In this document: positions 20,892 through 31,123 of the stretch, in pieces
Layout of the letters: each line of letters opens with the position of its first letter
Numbering within the stretch: the first letter of the stretch is position 1
DNA from: Cudoniella acicularis
Lineage: Eukaryota > Ascomycota > Leotiomycetes > Helotiales > Helotiaceae
NCBI GenBank assembly: GCA_013054445.1
Contig: JAAMPI010000525.1
Span: forward strand, 1 to 33,305
Direction: 5' to 3'
DNA length: 33,305 nt
The notes under the pieces: model-generated
What the model saw: only the letters and a program-made list of their open reading frames with translations
Databases searched by the model: none
Told to the model about the DNA's origin: nothing
Translations under genes and position numbers: made by a program

Positions 20892-22115
20892 ATGATAGGA
20901 AGATGGATAGATCTATATGTAGGTTTTACTAGGCACGACTTGTGGATGAGGGTTTGCTTGGACTGCGAGTTATATTTTTCCGAAGCGTTGACATCTTAAG
21001 TATTGAAATCATTATGTTGAAATATGCAAACAATAAGCGTTCTGCTATTGCAAGAGCTATCTTTGAAACTCGGCATCTTGATTGTTCAGAAATTATGTTT
21101 AATAAGTTTCCGAATTATGCTCCTCTATTAAACATAAAAAATAAATGTCAAACGCATTAAAAATCAAAATTGAAGTTAAGTGCAATTCGTTCGTTCACGT
21201 GCAGCTTCCTCATAAATCAACCCAACCCAACTCACTTTACCCAATATACAACCACCCCTACCCAAACGAGATCAAAACCCCAACCACACAAAAAAATTAA
21301 CAAATCCCCAAAATCGAAACTTCAGCTTATGTTTGCGCCACCCACCCGCCTACCTCCCTTACCTACCTGCATGCTCCCCACTCACCTCGCACACACACAA
21401 ATCCTCCATCTACCGGTACGTGTATGAGATATACAGTACATACGTGTAGTATGCGCCACCCGCGCGCATTATTTTCAGAACAATTCGCAAACTTTCTTCG
21501 AATTAGGCTCACCCTTGAAAAGTTTGCGAAGTAGGTGTCGAAATGGGGAGGTAGTTCCCTGGTACCTAAGTAGCTGGGAGGTTGGGATAAGAGAAGAGGG
21601 GAGGACAAGGGTAGAGAGATGTGAGGACTCAAAAACTAAAATAGAAATGCATAAAGCCAAGAGGTTTGGTTTTGGGGAAATCCGAATGCGGTTCGAGTTA
21701 AGCTATACAAACAAACCTTACCACCACACACTTGCTTTAGTGAAGCCCTTTTCCGTTTGTATAGCATAAGGTACCTAGCAAAGCATAGAATAGCATAGCC
21801 AGAAAACATCGGATTCATCCATTCAATCTCTTCGTATCTGGCAAAAAGAGACCAATGCTTTTCCCCCAATGACTATGATACAAGTGAGCACATTCACCCA
21901 TTCCATTCCAAATGCCCGGATATTTCATGCCGCCTCAATCAATTCAATCAATCAATTCGTCATTATGAACCCGAACCAACCCAACGCCAGGCTAGACAAT
22001 GCGAGAGTATAACGCTCATTTCTTTCTTGCTTTCTTCACTCCTTCCGTCTAATGATCTGAATCTGAATTGATGTGATGTGATATGTCCTAAACATTACTT
22101 ATCATACCATTCCAT
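20892..22115. other. Intergenic, convergent 3' ends
   Basis: 1.2 kb between the cupin stop and the WDR68 stop, which converge. AT-rich near 21000-21160, CA-rich near 21260-21420 (CACACACACA), a perfect 12-bp inverted repeat at 21484-21530 and a TCAATCAATTCAATCAATCA stretch near 21935. No gene supported. Confidence 0.55.
21484..21530. repeat. Perfect 12-bp inverted repeat with 23-nt loop
   Basis: TTCGCAAACTTT at 21484-21495 and its exact reverse complement AAAGTTTGCGAA at 21519-21530. It sits in the spacer between two converging genes, so it could act in 3'-end formation, be a protein-binding dyad, or be a remnant of a small element. Confidence 0.75.
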
Positions 22116-24599
22116 TCAAAGCTTCACTCCCCAGATGCCTCGTCCGCCGCTGACTCCAAGCCAATCGCTACCATCATTGTTGAGAGCGCTGTGTGGTGCC
22201 CAACTGATGTTCCCGACTTCGTAATCGCATTGCCAGCTTGCTGCTGGGCCTCTGCTGTTGTCTGGTGCTGGTGCCCCGTTCAATGCAGGTCCTGGTGGTG
22301 CAAGAGCTGTACTCTGGCTGAGTAGGTCCCAGATCAAGACGAGAGAATCATCAGCCCCAGAAGCTAAAGTGCCTCTTCGAGAAGGGGACCATTCAATGCA
22401 GTTCACGGATGCCGAATGCCCTCGAAGCTCAAGCAATGCTTGGCCAGGTTGCCGAACATCGAGAATCCGAATAATGTTGGAATCTTGTGAGAATGTGGCG
22501 AGAAGATGAGTGTCATGGGGTGAGGCGGCTAATCGTAACAATGGTGGTGCATAAGACATGGTTTGTTGGGCTAATGTTGGACTTATTCTTCCTCCACCAG
22601 GACTTGCATCTGTGAATGAATCAGTTTAAAGAGTTCAAGAAATCCTCCTGGGGAAAATGTACCTTTGTCATCCTTAGCTGTGGGCTCGTAAATGATAGTA
22701 CTGTGCTCGAGGCTACGTAAATCGAACATCCGAACACTACCATCTGCGCCACAACTAACAAAGACATCCACGCTGTTGGCACAAAATCTGACATCAAAAA
22801 CCTCCTTGTCATGGGCAATAAGTTGGGTTTTGGCGGTTAGCGTTGGAATGTCCCAGATCGTGCAGGTTGTATCAATGCTCGAGGTAATGATTAGACTTGG
22901 TGAAACAGTATTCCAATCGAGGGACGTCAAAGGAGCGGTATGCTCTGGGGTCTTGGAATTGGAAAGAAGAGCTAAGGGGGTGAGTTTGCTAGCTGGAAGA
23001 TCTCGACCTTGATTTGATGACCGAGTGATTGAGTTTCCTGGGGAGGGTATAGGTGTTTCGGAGGGTAGAGACCACAATCTCAGATGGTCTCCTGATGTTG
23101 CAAGTAGATCAGTTGACTGCTTCTGTGATGAAGGTGGCTCCCACAACAGCCGTGTTACCGGGTATGAATGCGTCGCTTCGGCAATTTTGACAAAATCCAA
23201 CCCATATTTCGGAGCTCCTGGTATGTACGATTCGGGTGGTGTTGGCGTAATTTGGGAATCAAGAATTTGGATCTATGGGGCAATTACACATCAGCAATCT
23301 ACTCCAAGAATGGTCAAAAGCCGTAATATCAAATTGCTTACAAAATTATGGCCATCCTCCAGATAACTTCCCACGGCTACTTTTCCAGCATCGTGATTTT
23401 GAGCAGGCCATTTACACCAATCAAAAGCATAGATCGCCCATGGCGCAAGATAGTTACTATTTGTTGGCACCGCATTTGCACCATCATAAGAATATGGATT
23501 CGATCCAGCGGGACTATCAGAGAGACCAGAGTCTGCGCGGGGACGGATATCAGCCAAGCCTAGTGGGGTATTTGAGACTGTGCGTTGTGCATTCTGGGGC
23601 GTATATTTCTGAGTCGCTGGAGAGGTGTAGTCATTGCCGCTCGGCGTCGACGCATTGTATGAAGTGTACCCCTGACCATCAAAGCCTGCCGGGCTCGAAC
23701 GAGTGTAGTTGTGCGATAAGCCAAGTGCAGAGCCCCTCGAGGGACTTGTATATTGTTCCTGAGACATGTTTTGGGAAGCTGTCGGAACCGTTGGAGCTGT
23801 ATTCGCAGACATTGGGCCCGGCCTGCCAGGCTGGAGAGAGTTGGGAAGCTGGCTCCCACTTTGATATTGTGAAGTCTCTGGCGTAGCTTGCTCCAAGCTG
23901 ATACGGGGCCCACCAGAAGCGTAATCTCGCGGCGACAAAGGACTTCTCTGCGAAGCCAGATTTGTCGAGGCCGAGCTTATGTGAAGCTCGTCTGGATGAC
24001 GCGCACGGCGGGGGGTATCGAACTGCGAAGGTTGGTTCATAGCTCCGTTTGAAGGCGCAGCCGCGGAGGAATTGGGATGTTGCGAAACATACGAGGACGG
24101 CGATGTGGTTTGTCCTCCTGAGATCGAGCTTGACATACTCCCACTAACGCTTCCACTCGAGGGGTAAAGGCGGTCGGTGCCAGCTGTGGTCTTGCCCGGT
24201 ATCGCGTTGTTGAGATTGCCGGTTGGCGCTCCGAAAGACCCTAGATTTTGCGCAGCTTGCAGGATGCCAGAAGCGGCGCCTAGAGGCATGTGTTGCGCAT
24301 GTTGCGCATGTTGCTGTTGCTGATGGGACGAGGAGTGGTTGAAGGGCATTTCTGCTTTGGGCGTGGTCCGGTACGAGCCTGGAAGTGCTTCCAGCGCGCG
24401 CGGATAAGACTCCAAGGTTCCAAGGTTGCTGTCCAGGGGCGCGGCGTGCTGACTGGACTCTGGATTCTGGAGCAGGCGATTGAGGCTTTACCTGGGTAGG
24501 TTGCTCTGCGATGGTGGGCTACTGAGCGAAGAGTCCGCAAGAAAATGCGTGAACACACAGTCGCACCGCGTACACCACTCACGAGGCTACTTGCTCCAT
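22116..24599 (-). CDS. WDR68/DCAF7 (AN11)-type WD40 protein with long N-terminal extension
   Basis: WD40 scaffold orthologous in type to animal DCAF7/WDR68 and plant TTG1. Those proteins bind DYRK/HIPK kinases or transcription factors and serve CUL4 ligases. Exons: 24583-24599, 24492-24521, 23342-24452, 22663-23272 and 22116-22609, giving 753 residues. The last two introns (69 and 53 nt) are secure. They join GSYLEDGHNF to IQILDSQITPTPPESYIPGA, and TAKDDK to DASPGGGRISPTLAQQTMSY. The first two (61 and 39 nt) are inferred to give MEQVASSPPSQSNLP and SQHAAPLDSN. Residues 1-350 are Ser/Pro/Gln-rich (HQQQQHAQHAQH). The WD part starts at NYLAPWAIYAFDWCKWPA and has DLLATSGDHLRLW, SSIDTTCTIWD, TQLIAHDKEVFDVRF and SCGADGSVRMFDLRSLEHST, matching WDR68 closely. 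It is divergent from the PPAT gene. Confidence 0.88.
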
Positions 24600-24702
24600 A
24601 TGCTCCACAACGTCATTGTTTCTCGACCATTGCAAATTAAAATACGCAATTAAAATAAAACTCATATTCTCAAATACGAACGACTCCAGCTCCGAGGCCA
24701 AC
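24600..24702. promoter_or_regulatory. Compact divergent promoter
   Basis: Only 103 bp separate the inferred WDR68 start (24599, minus) from the PPAT start (24703, plus). The interval is AT-rich (AATTAAAATACGCAATTAAA around 24636). Both genes must share this spacer and probably overlap in leader sequence. Confidence 0.6.
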
Positions 24703-25929
24703 ATGGCGAAAGCACCACCCTCTCTGCTGCTTCTTCCTCCTCCTCCCACTATCGTGAGCGCGGCCTCCCTCTCCGCTGCCTATAAACCATCAATCAGCGG
24801 CACCGTCTCAGCCTTGAAGACCCTCCCAACAAGCACAGAGCTCCAAGTGGTGTTGCCCTGTCCTGGGCTTCATGGTCGATTGCAGAGGCCCAGGTCCGAG
24901 TTATATCACGAGGTACAAAGCCTTCTTACAGGTGTCTACAGTCTTATATGCGCAGTGTGCGCTCATCTCGAAGTCGAGGTCGAATCCGACAATCCTAGCG
25001 CTGTGGATGCACGCATTCTACTTCTAAATTATGACGGATCGCAGTCGGTTTCTGAAGACTTCGTCTTCGATGCTCAGGTCGCCGGTCCCATCATCGATCT
25101 TGCTACCCTTGCTGTAACCCGCCGACGATGGCACCGCATCTTCTCCGTCGACGGCGAGGAGGGCCAAAAGCTTCTTGCCAATTTTACCACTCTTGCAAAT
25201 CGAACAACACCTCCTCTATCTGTTCCCGTGTCCACAGTAGGTGGAGGTGTGAGCCTCGTGCAGAGAGCCTCAGACTCCCCTCGATCGCCTCCAGGCTCGG
25301 TTTCATCCCATCTTGTCGTTATCGTGGCTGGCACTTTTGATCATCTTCATGCCGGTCACAAATTGTTGCTCACCACCACCGCCCTCCTCCTTCAGCCTGC
25401 AAGTAAGGCATCAACAGCCCCTCGTCGTTTGATCGTCGGTATAACAGGCGATGAACTACTGAAAAACAAAAAGTATGCCGAGTACCTGGGTACTTGGGAG
25501 CAGCGCCAGGATGATGTGGTTGATTTCCTACTTTCAATACTCTGCTTTACTCGCTCGAGCTCTGAAGAGGCTATTCGAACAGACTATTTGGATGAGCCAG
25601 GACCAAATGGCCGTGCCATACATACAACACTGAAGGCGTGTTCCATCAGGATAGAATGCGTGGAGATTCAAGACCCTTTTGGGCCAACTATCACAGACGA
25701 AAGCATCACCGCACTTGTGGTATCTGGCGAGACCAGGTCCGGCGGCCAAGCGGTCAACGACAAAAGGACAGACCAGGGATGGAAATCTCTTGAAATTTTC
25801 GAGGTTGACGTTCTAAATGCGGATCAAACAGAAGATGAAGGAACCGAGACAGCGGACTTTGGGTCGAAGATCAGCAGTACTGCAATTCGGAAACGCTTGG
25901 CTGAGAAAGCCTCAACTATGGTTCTCTAA
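24703..25929 (+). CDS. CAB4: Phosphopantetheine adenylyltransferase (Cab4-like)
   Basis: Fourth step of coenzyme A synthesis: ATP plus 4'-phosphopantetheine gives dephospho-CoA and pyrophosphate. Intronless, 408 residues, starting at ATG 24703 (MAKAPPSLLLLPPPPTIVSA). The C-terminal half is a nucleotidyltransferase fold. VVIVAGTFDHLHAGHKLLL holds the TFD and HxGH ATP-binding motif (G210 to H219). RRLIVGITGDELLKNKKYAE follows, then IQDPFGPTITDESITALVVS with the SGETRSGG loop, and ISSTAIRKR (from residue 390), the second ATP-binding signature. The N-terminal 200 residues form the less conserved domain typical of eukaryotic monofunctional PPAT. There is no dephospho-CoA kinase domain, as in other fungi where Cab5 is separate. 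Family assignment is firm. Confidence 0.93.
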   Translation: MAKAPPSLLLLPPPPTIVSAASLSAAYKPSISGTVSALKTLPTSTELQVVLPCPGLHGRLQRPRSELYHEVQSLLTGVYSLICAVCAHLEVEVESDNPSAVDARILLLNYDGSQSVSEDFVFDAQVAGPIIDLATLAVTRRRWHRIFSVDGEEGQKLLANFTTLANRTTPPLSVPVSTVGGGVSLVQRASDSPRSPPGSVSSHLVVIVAGTFDHLHAGHKLLLTTTALLLQPASKASTAPRRLIVGITGDELLKNKKYAEYLGTWEQRQDDVVDFLLSILCFTRSSSEEAIRTDYLDEPGPNGRAIHTTLKACSIRIECVEIQDPFGPTITDESITALVVSGETRSGGQAVNDKRTDQGWKSLEIFEVDVLNADQTEDEGTETADFGSKISSTAIRKRLAEKASTMVL

Positions 25930-27301
25930 GGTTACATGATCTCGAGTTGCTTTGCTGGTTCCCAGTAACCTTGCTGATAGCTGTTCCCCGGTTCTTCCGG
26001 GCCAAACCAGCTCGACGAAAGAGAAGACACACCCGCTTCGGTCTCAAGGTTGACGTACTTGTCGTATCCTTTATCACTAGAGAAGTGGCCAGCCGAGATA
26101 TCATAGCTGCTCCTTCGGGATCACCTCGCAAATACTATCTACGATTGGGAAAAGTAGTCAAAGGCTTGGCTAGCTATAAATTTCTTTTTCATATATCCAA
26201 ATGAGGTTGACGGGAACGAGCTTCACACGAGGGGCATTCATTAGTACATACCTCTAAGTCAGAAAAGGATTTCCTTGCAGAAATATGTCGAGGGAAAGCA
26301 CCCGCAGTGTGACCACACTTGCATCTGCATCTGTCACAATATTGCATATGCACAGCATTCGGGCTTATGGCGATACGGTCCGGAGCAATGCAGGTGACTC
26401 GGTGAGAACTATGCATTCCAGGACAGATGGTGAGCAGAGAGAGGACAAGACGAAGTTGACGTAGGGACTGGCTCCTCTTCCAGGATTTCGAGACGCGATA
26501 TGCCGGGAGCGGCACTTTTTAAGCGCCCGCCATTTTTTCAACCATTCATTACCTCTGCTTTTGAGAAGGATTCGACGGCTCAACCCTGTCATAGCGTAAA
26601 TATAGATGCACATCTCCTGCCATCGGCGGTTTTCTCTTTGCTATTCTGTGGATGCATCAAGTGCTTTATGGGGGTTCTGTTTGCTCAGAATAGTCGCATG
26701 CTTCGTTAACCAACGAATTACGCCCTGCGGAACCCACACCGGATGTCGACCCCTCATCCCGCTCTGGTGAATTCGCTGGCATCTGCATCTGCAGCCATCC
26801 CTCCCTTATCCTAGCAACACACCTCTGCGGCCGAATGGGAAGGCTTCAATTTCTAGAATTTGGTTGTCCGTGTGATCACATGATGAATTTGGGGACCGAA
26901 GAGACGGAACCGGCGCTGGAGCTGATGCACGACAGGGCCACTTGGAGCGAATTGAAGAAGATTCTTCAGCCCTTTTTCTCACACACTTTCTCAAGCCAGC
27001 TTTCTTGCCTCTTGATGATTGCTAAACGCATAAATGCCGCAGGCAACAACATCCACTCTCAAGGGGGCCCTTCAATGGGTGTGTGCTGGCATCTTGTGAA
27101 CGCTGGCTTGCGCTCAAGTTGGCTCCTTCCACGTTCATGCGTATTTTACGTCTCAATTTTTCTTATTTGCTGTATATCTTGGGTGTTCCACAAATCCTGG
27201 CGTGGACTGCTACCCTGCTTTCTTAGGAACGTTCTCTTAAAACCTGCTTGTTCAGAACCCGCTCCACGCAGGCTCCTCATCTTCCCCAACCACGTCGCAA
27301 C
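25930..27301. other. Intergenic, no gene supported
   Basis: 1.37 kb between PPAT and the duplicated F-box gene. Short frames occur on both strands (26189-26515 minus, Cys-rich in places; 26835-27305 plus). None has a recognisable domain or a convincing spliced partner. The string TAGGAACGTTCT lies at 27234-27245, 57 bp before the F-box start. Confidence 0.5.
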
Positions 27302-29651
27302 ATGACCACCGATAACCTCATACGCAGGCTGCCAGTCGAGGTCGCGGATAAAATTCTTGGCTTTCTCTTGGGCAATATTGACACACATTCTATTCGAGGA
27401 AAAAACCACCAGCAGCGATTAGCTTCAATTTTACCACGAGATAATCTGGCAGATGTCCTTAATTTTCGATTGGTGAATACAAGATTCAACGACTTCTATA
27501 AACTCAGGTTCAATCTATCACTATACAGTCTCCCAGTTGAGGTTGTCGATAAGATTCTAGAATTTCTCTTGGGCAATAATGGTGAGACGGATTCTATTCG
27601 AGGAAAGGGCCATGCTCGACGCCTGGCTTCAATAGTACCGCGAGATAATTGGACAGATGTCCTCAGTTTTCGACTGGTGCATTCAAGGTTTAACGACATT
27701 TATAAACTCAGGTTCTATCCATCACCTCGGGTTTTTAGTCTTCCGGACGAGGTTATGGAAATGGTCCTTGACCACTTCGCGCATAACCCGAGAACCGTGG
27801 TAAACATCGAAGAAAGGAACTCCCTTAGTCTAGAAAGCTTCTCCTCCATACGGGCCCCAGTGTCCAATGAGCCAGTGTCAAATGAGACGAGCAATCTCTG
27901 GAATTTTGTATGTCAACTCCTTTCCAAGTGGATCATTGAATTAAAATCGGCCACACTGACGAGATGTGACAGCGATTGACATGCCGAAAATTTGCGCAAC
28001 TTGGCGTTCAACGACAATTCGCCCGCGTGAGCGCCCGGTTCACGGTTGATGGTTTTGCAACGCTGCAGTCGATTGCAAAGCAGCGGCATATCAGGGACAA
28101 GGTCAAAAAGTTGACATATCTCGTTCCTCGTTTTTATCTCCAAGGTAAGCGATTGTCGTTTCTCAGTAAGTAGCATCTGACATGACTTCAGACAGAGCCC
28201 AATTTCAGCAATTACTTTTAGATCAACGCAAGAAGACATCTAGATTAGAAAAAGATGAGGCAATGGCAGAAAGAGCCACAACTTCCCAGACCGAAAGAGC
28301 TCCACCAGCACAGCGGCTCGCTCAGATCCGTCACAATCTTGAGCAGAGTAGAAAATCGGAAAAACGCATCGCCGACGCCATGGGGGCTGCCAATGCTCAG
28401 CGGAACATAATTCATGAACATACAGATATTCATGGAATAATGTTTGCTGTCAAAGTGTTTAAGAACCTAGAGCAAATAAGACTGCTAAGGCTTGAGGATG
28501 AAGTAGACAAGGAGTGGATAAGATTCCTAAGGACTCATCCTAATTACTGGTCGGAATTTAGCTGGCCTCACGCTTACGAACACGCCATGAGCACGCTAGC
28601 AAAGGCTTATCTGCAATCCAATACCGAAATGAAGCGGTTTTCCAGTCGTTTCGTGGATCCTCAAGAGCCATTCAGGCTAACAACAGATTCAAAAAATGCA
28701 ATTTCCCAGATTGCGAAGCACTTAGAGTGCCTTGAGGTACAGTTGGTACACGATCATTTTGTGGATTTGAACGAAAGAGTAGCCCAATTATCGGATCTGA
28801 GTGAGGAAATTTTGAGTAGGACGACTGGTCATCTCAAAGGTCTTCATGTTGGATATGGACGCCCTGTGTCGGTTCCGTTGGAGACTGTTTTCCACCATTT
28901 AGTCTGGAAAAAACTGACATATATTGGTTTTCACGCTTGGTGCTTAACAGACGATGAAGTCATCAGATTTCTCCTCCGGCATCCCAAACTCAAGGGGCTT
29001 CGTATGAGATACGTCCTCCTCCGTCACGGCAGTCGGTGGGATCGCGTCCTGAAGGTCATTCGACGAGAATTGACGGAATTGAAGTGGGTCAGCCTCCTAG
29101 GGATTGGTTATGCGACAGAGCCAATTCTAGGTGGGATGGCGTTTGCACCTCCACCTAATGGTCAGCGAAATTACATTGACAACGACTCCGATTTCGATTC
29201 CGACATGCACTGGGACGATGACAGCCATGCTGATGAAAGTAGTAGTGAGGGTCAAGAACCAAGCGATGGTGACGATGCACAAGACGAGGACGACGAGGAC
29301 AATGGCGATGGAGACGAAGGGCACATCGAGAATGACGAGAATGGTGAGGGTGATGAAGGAGATGTGAGTGATGATGGCGATGATGATTCGAGCGACGAGG
29401 ATGAAGAAGATGAGAACCACGGCACTGGAGAGGCTCCTCACACCCCTTATCCCAGCGATGCCGCCATGGATCGCTCTACCCTTCCACATCCCGAAAACAT
29501 ATCTACATGCAACTGTTACAATGGAAATGGGCTTGCTTGGGAAGACCTCGACGATAATGGCATTACTGTGGAAAGGCGTCAATGGAAGAGGTGGGAGCAA
29601 TGGGCCATCAGGCGCTGCAGGATACATGATCCCGAGGAAGACGAGGATTAG
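27302..29651 (+). CDS. F-box-like protein with tandem duplicated N-terminus and acidic tail
   Basis: Exons 27302-27907, 27973-28144 and 28192-29651 encode 745 residues. Introns of 65 nt (GTATGT, CTGAC, CAG) and 47 nt (GTAAGC, CTGAC, CAG) fit in phase. They join SNLWNF to RLTCRKFAQLGVQRQFARVS and YLQ to DRAQFQQLLLDQRKKT. Residues 10-76 and 77-146 are two copies of one F-box-like unit (LPVEV.DKIL.FLLGN...SIRGK, RDN..DVL.FRLV). A third, diverged start is LPDEVMEMVLDHFAHNP. The long middle region resembles fungal F-box proteins with weak leucine-rich character (LEQIRLLRLEDEVDKEWIRF, HLKGLHVGYGRPVSVPLETV, FLLRHPKLKGLRMRY). Residues about 587-670 are almost wholly Asp/Glu/Ser/Gly. Role as a ubiquitin-ligase adaptor is inferred from the F-box only. 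Belongs to a rapidly evolving class. Confidence 0.78.
27329..27739 (+). repeat. Tandem duplication of an F-box-encoding unit
   Basis: Copy 1 is 27329-27529 and copy 2 is 27530-27739. By hand alignment about 46 of 61 aligned residues are identical, and the DNA is visibly similar (both have TTTCTCTTGGGCAATA, TCTATTCGAGGAAA and TATAAACTCAGGTTC). Copy 2 has one extra codon early and three extra residues at its end. Confidence 0.85.
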
Positions 29652-29966
29652 TTCAAACACGCGACTCGACATGGTTATCATCTTACTGGAACACGATGTA
29701 CGGTCGCGAAGCCTCTTATTCTTGTGATAGCTCCCAAAAATGTCTCATCCAGGTTTCCCAACAAGCCGGAACACAAACGGGAGGACACACGTCATAATGC
29801 GATTCTGGTGCAACGCGTGCTCTTAGTAATCTGGGTTGGAGTTGAAAAGCGAGTGCCTCAAAGATAGATGCCTTCATGTTCAAATACTTCCGAGATGAGA
29901 TATAGACGAATGTATGTATTTTGGCTCAGTTCTGAACTCCATGCACTAAGGACCTAACTTTTAACC
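29652..29966. other. Intergenic, convergent 3' ends
   Basis: 315 bp between the F-box stop and the SDR stop. Nothing beyond 3' flanking sequence is seen. Confidence 0.6.
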
Positions 29967-31123
29967 TCAAAACACAATCTGACCACCATCAACAACAATA
30001 TCTGCGCCTATCAATCATGTTAGCCAGTGAACGAAGTGGACGAGTAGTGTGGCCTGAATAAAGAGATATCCTTTGGGAGAAATAGACTATAACGAGCTCT
30101 TACCGTTCATATATGTTCCTGCGCTGCTCGAGAGGAGCACCACAGCCCCTGTAAGTTCTTGAGGGGCTGCCATTCTTCCCGTTGGGTTTCGATCAGCCCA
30201 AATTGCCCTAGCTTCAGCAATACCGTCGCCCTCATTCAGAATAGTGTCCGCATACCCCGGGGAAATGGAGTTTACTCGGATTCCATATCGGGCCCATTCT
30301 GCTGCAAGTCCATTCTTCAGGGTCAGCAATGCCGCCTTGCTGACGTTGTACGATATCTGAGGCTGAGGGTAGTTGACTCGATGACCGGAGATGGAAGCTG
30401 TGAAAACTATACTTCCACCAGTGCCTTGGGCTTTCATCTGTTTCGCTGCAGCTTGAGCGACAAAGAAACTACCAGTCGTGTTGATATCAAGAGTTCTCCG
30501 CCACTGGGCTGCTGTCATGTCAATTGCATGTTCGCACCCCACCACTAGAATTTAGTGTCAGCGTGCCCTTAATTCAGCATGTTTCAAGAGTAAGGACTAG
30601 GGCGAGTGGATTGGCTTGTGTCGGAAGTATACTCTCGCTTGAGGTCCGTCTTCGGATTAGGGGTACGGGATTAAAGAGGTTCGGTTATCCTTACCACCAG
30701 CGAAGCAAAGGACGACATCTATAGAACCCAGAAGCTTTGCAGTTTCTCCAACACCTTTGGCCACAGCCAAGTCATTGGTAATGTCGATTTTTTGGAAACC
30801 GATCTTCGCATCCGGAAACTCCTTCTGAAGCTCTTCAATTTTTACTTCAGCTTCAGCAGGGTTCACATCAAAAATCATCAGGCCGTTTAATCCATGCTCT
30901 AAAAGCGCCTTGGCAGCAGCGAAACCTAGACTGCCTGCTCCACCAGTCACTCTGCGATCCACTCTCAGCGACGGTTTTGTATTTCTAGTTGTCGTTCTTA
31001 AGCTTACATGGCATTTCCTTTCACTTCAAACCTCAGCTTTGCTCTTGCTTCGGGTTTCACAGATCTCGGAATAGGGGCCGGAGGTGGTGTTAGAGAAGTT
31101 TCATCTCCTTTGCTCAATATCAT
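29967..31123 (-). CDS. Short-chain dehydrogenase/reductase, polyol/sugar-reductase type
   Basis: Four exons on the minus strand: 31008-31123, 30695-30951, 30104-30544 and 29967-30007, giving 284 residues. Introns are 56, 150 and 96 nt, all with GTAAGN donors and CAG/TAG acceptors. The spliced frame starts MILSKGDETSLTPPPAPIPR, reaches GNAIVTGGAGSLGFAAAKAL (cofactor motif at residues 41-48), DVNPAEAEVK, DVVLCFAGVVGCEHA, DINTTGSFFVAQ (Asn146), FTASISG (Ser175/177), SYNVSK (Tyr190, Lys194) and RVNSISPGYADT, and ends NGADIVVDGGQIVF. The catalytic set Asn-Ser-Tyr-Lys is complete. Asp after the second strand (FDVN) hints at NAD(H) rather than NADP(H). The N-terminal 35-residue leader and SISGHRVNYPQPQ resemble sorbose-reductase or arabinitol-dehydrogenase relatives. 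Exact substrate is unknown. Confidence 0.85.

Noticed and set aside
26189..26613. Minus-strand frames with a Cys cluster (CDRCRCKCGH)
   Set aside because: Looked briefly like a zinc-binding peptide, but spacing fits no known motif and no exon partner was found.
26835..27305. 156-codon plus-strand frame before the duplicated F-box gene
   Set aside because: Runs into the F-box start region, no domain, composition unlike nearby genes; probably promoter and leader.
29127..29681. 184-codon minus-strand frame rich in Ile/Val, resembling a membrane protein
   Set aside because: Exact antisense of the acidic tail (GAC/GAT/GAG reversed reads as Val/Ile/Leu), so it is a compositional artefact.
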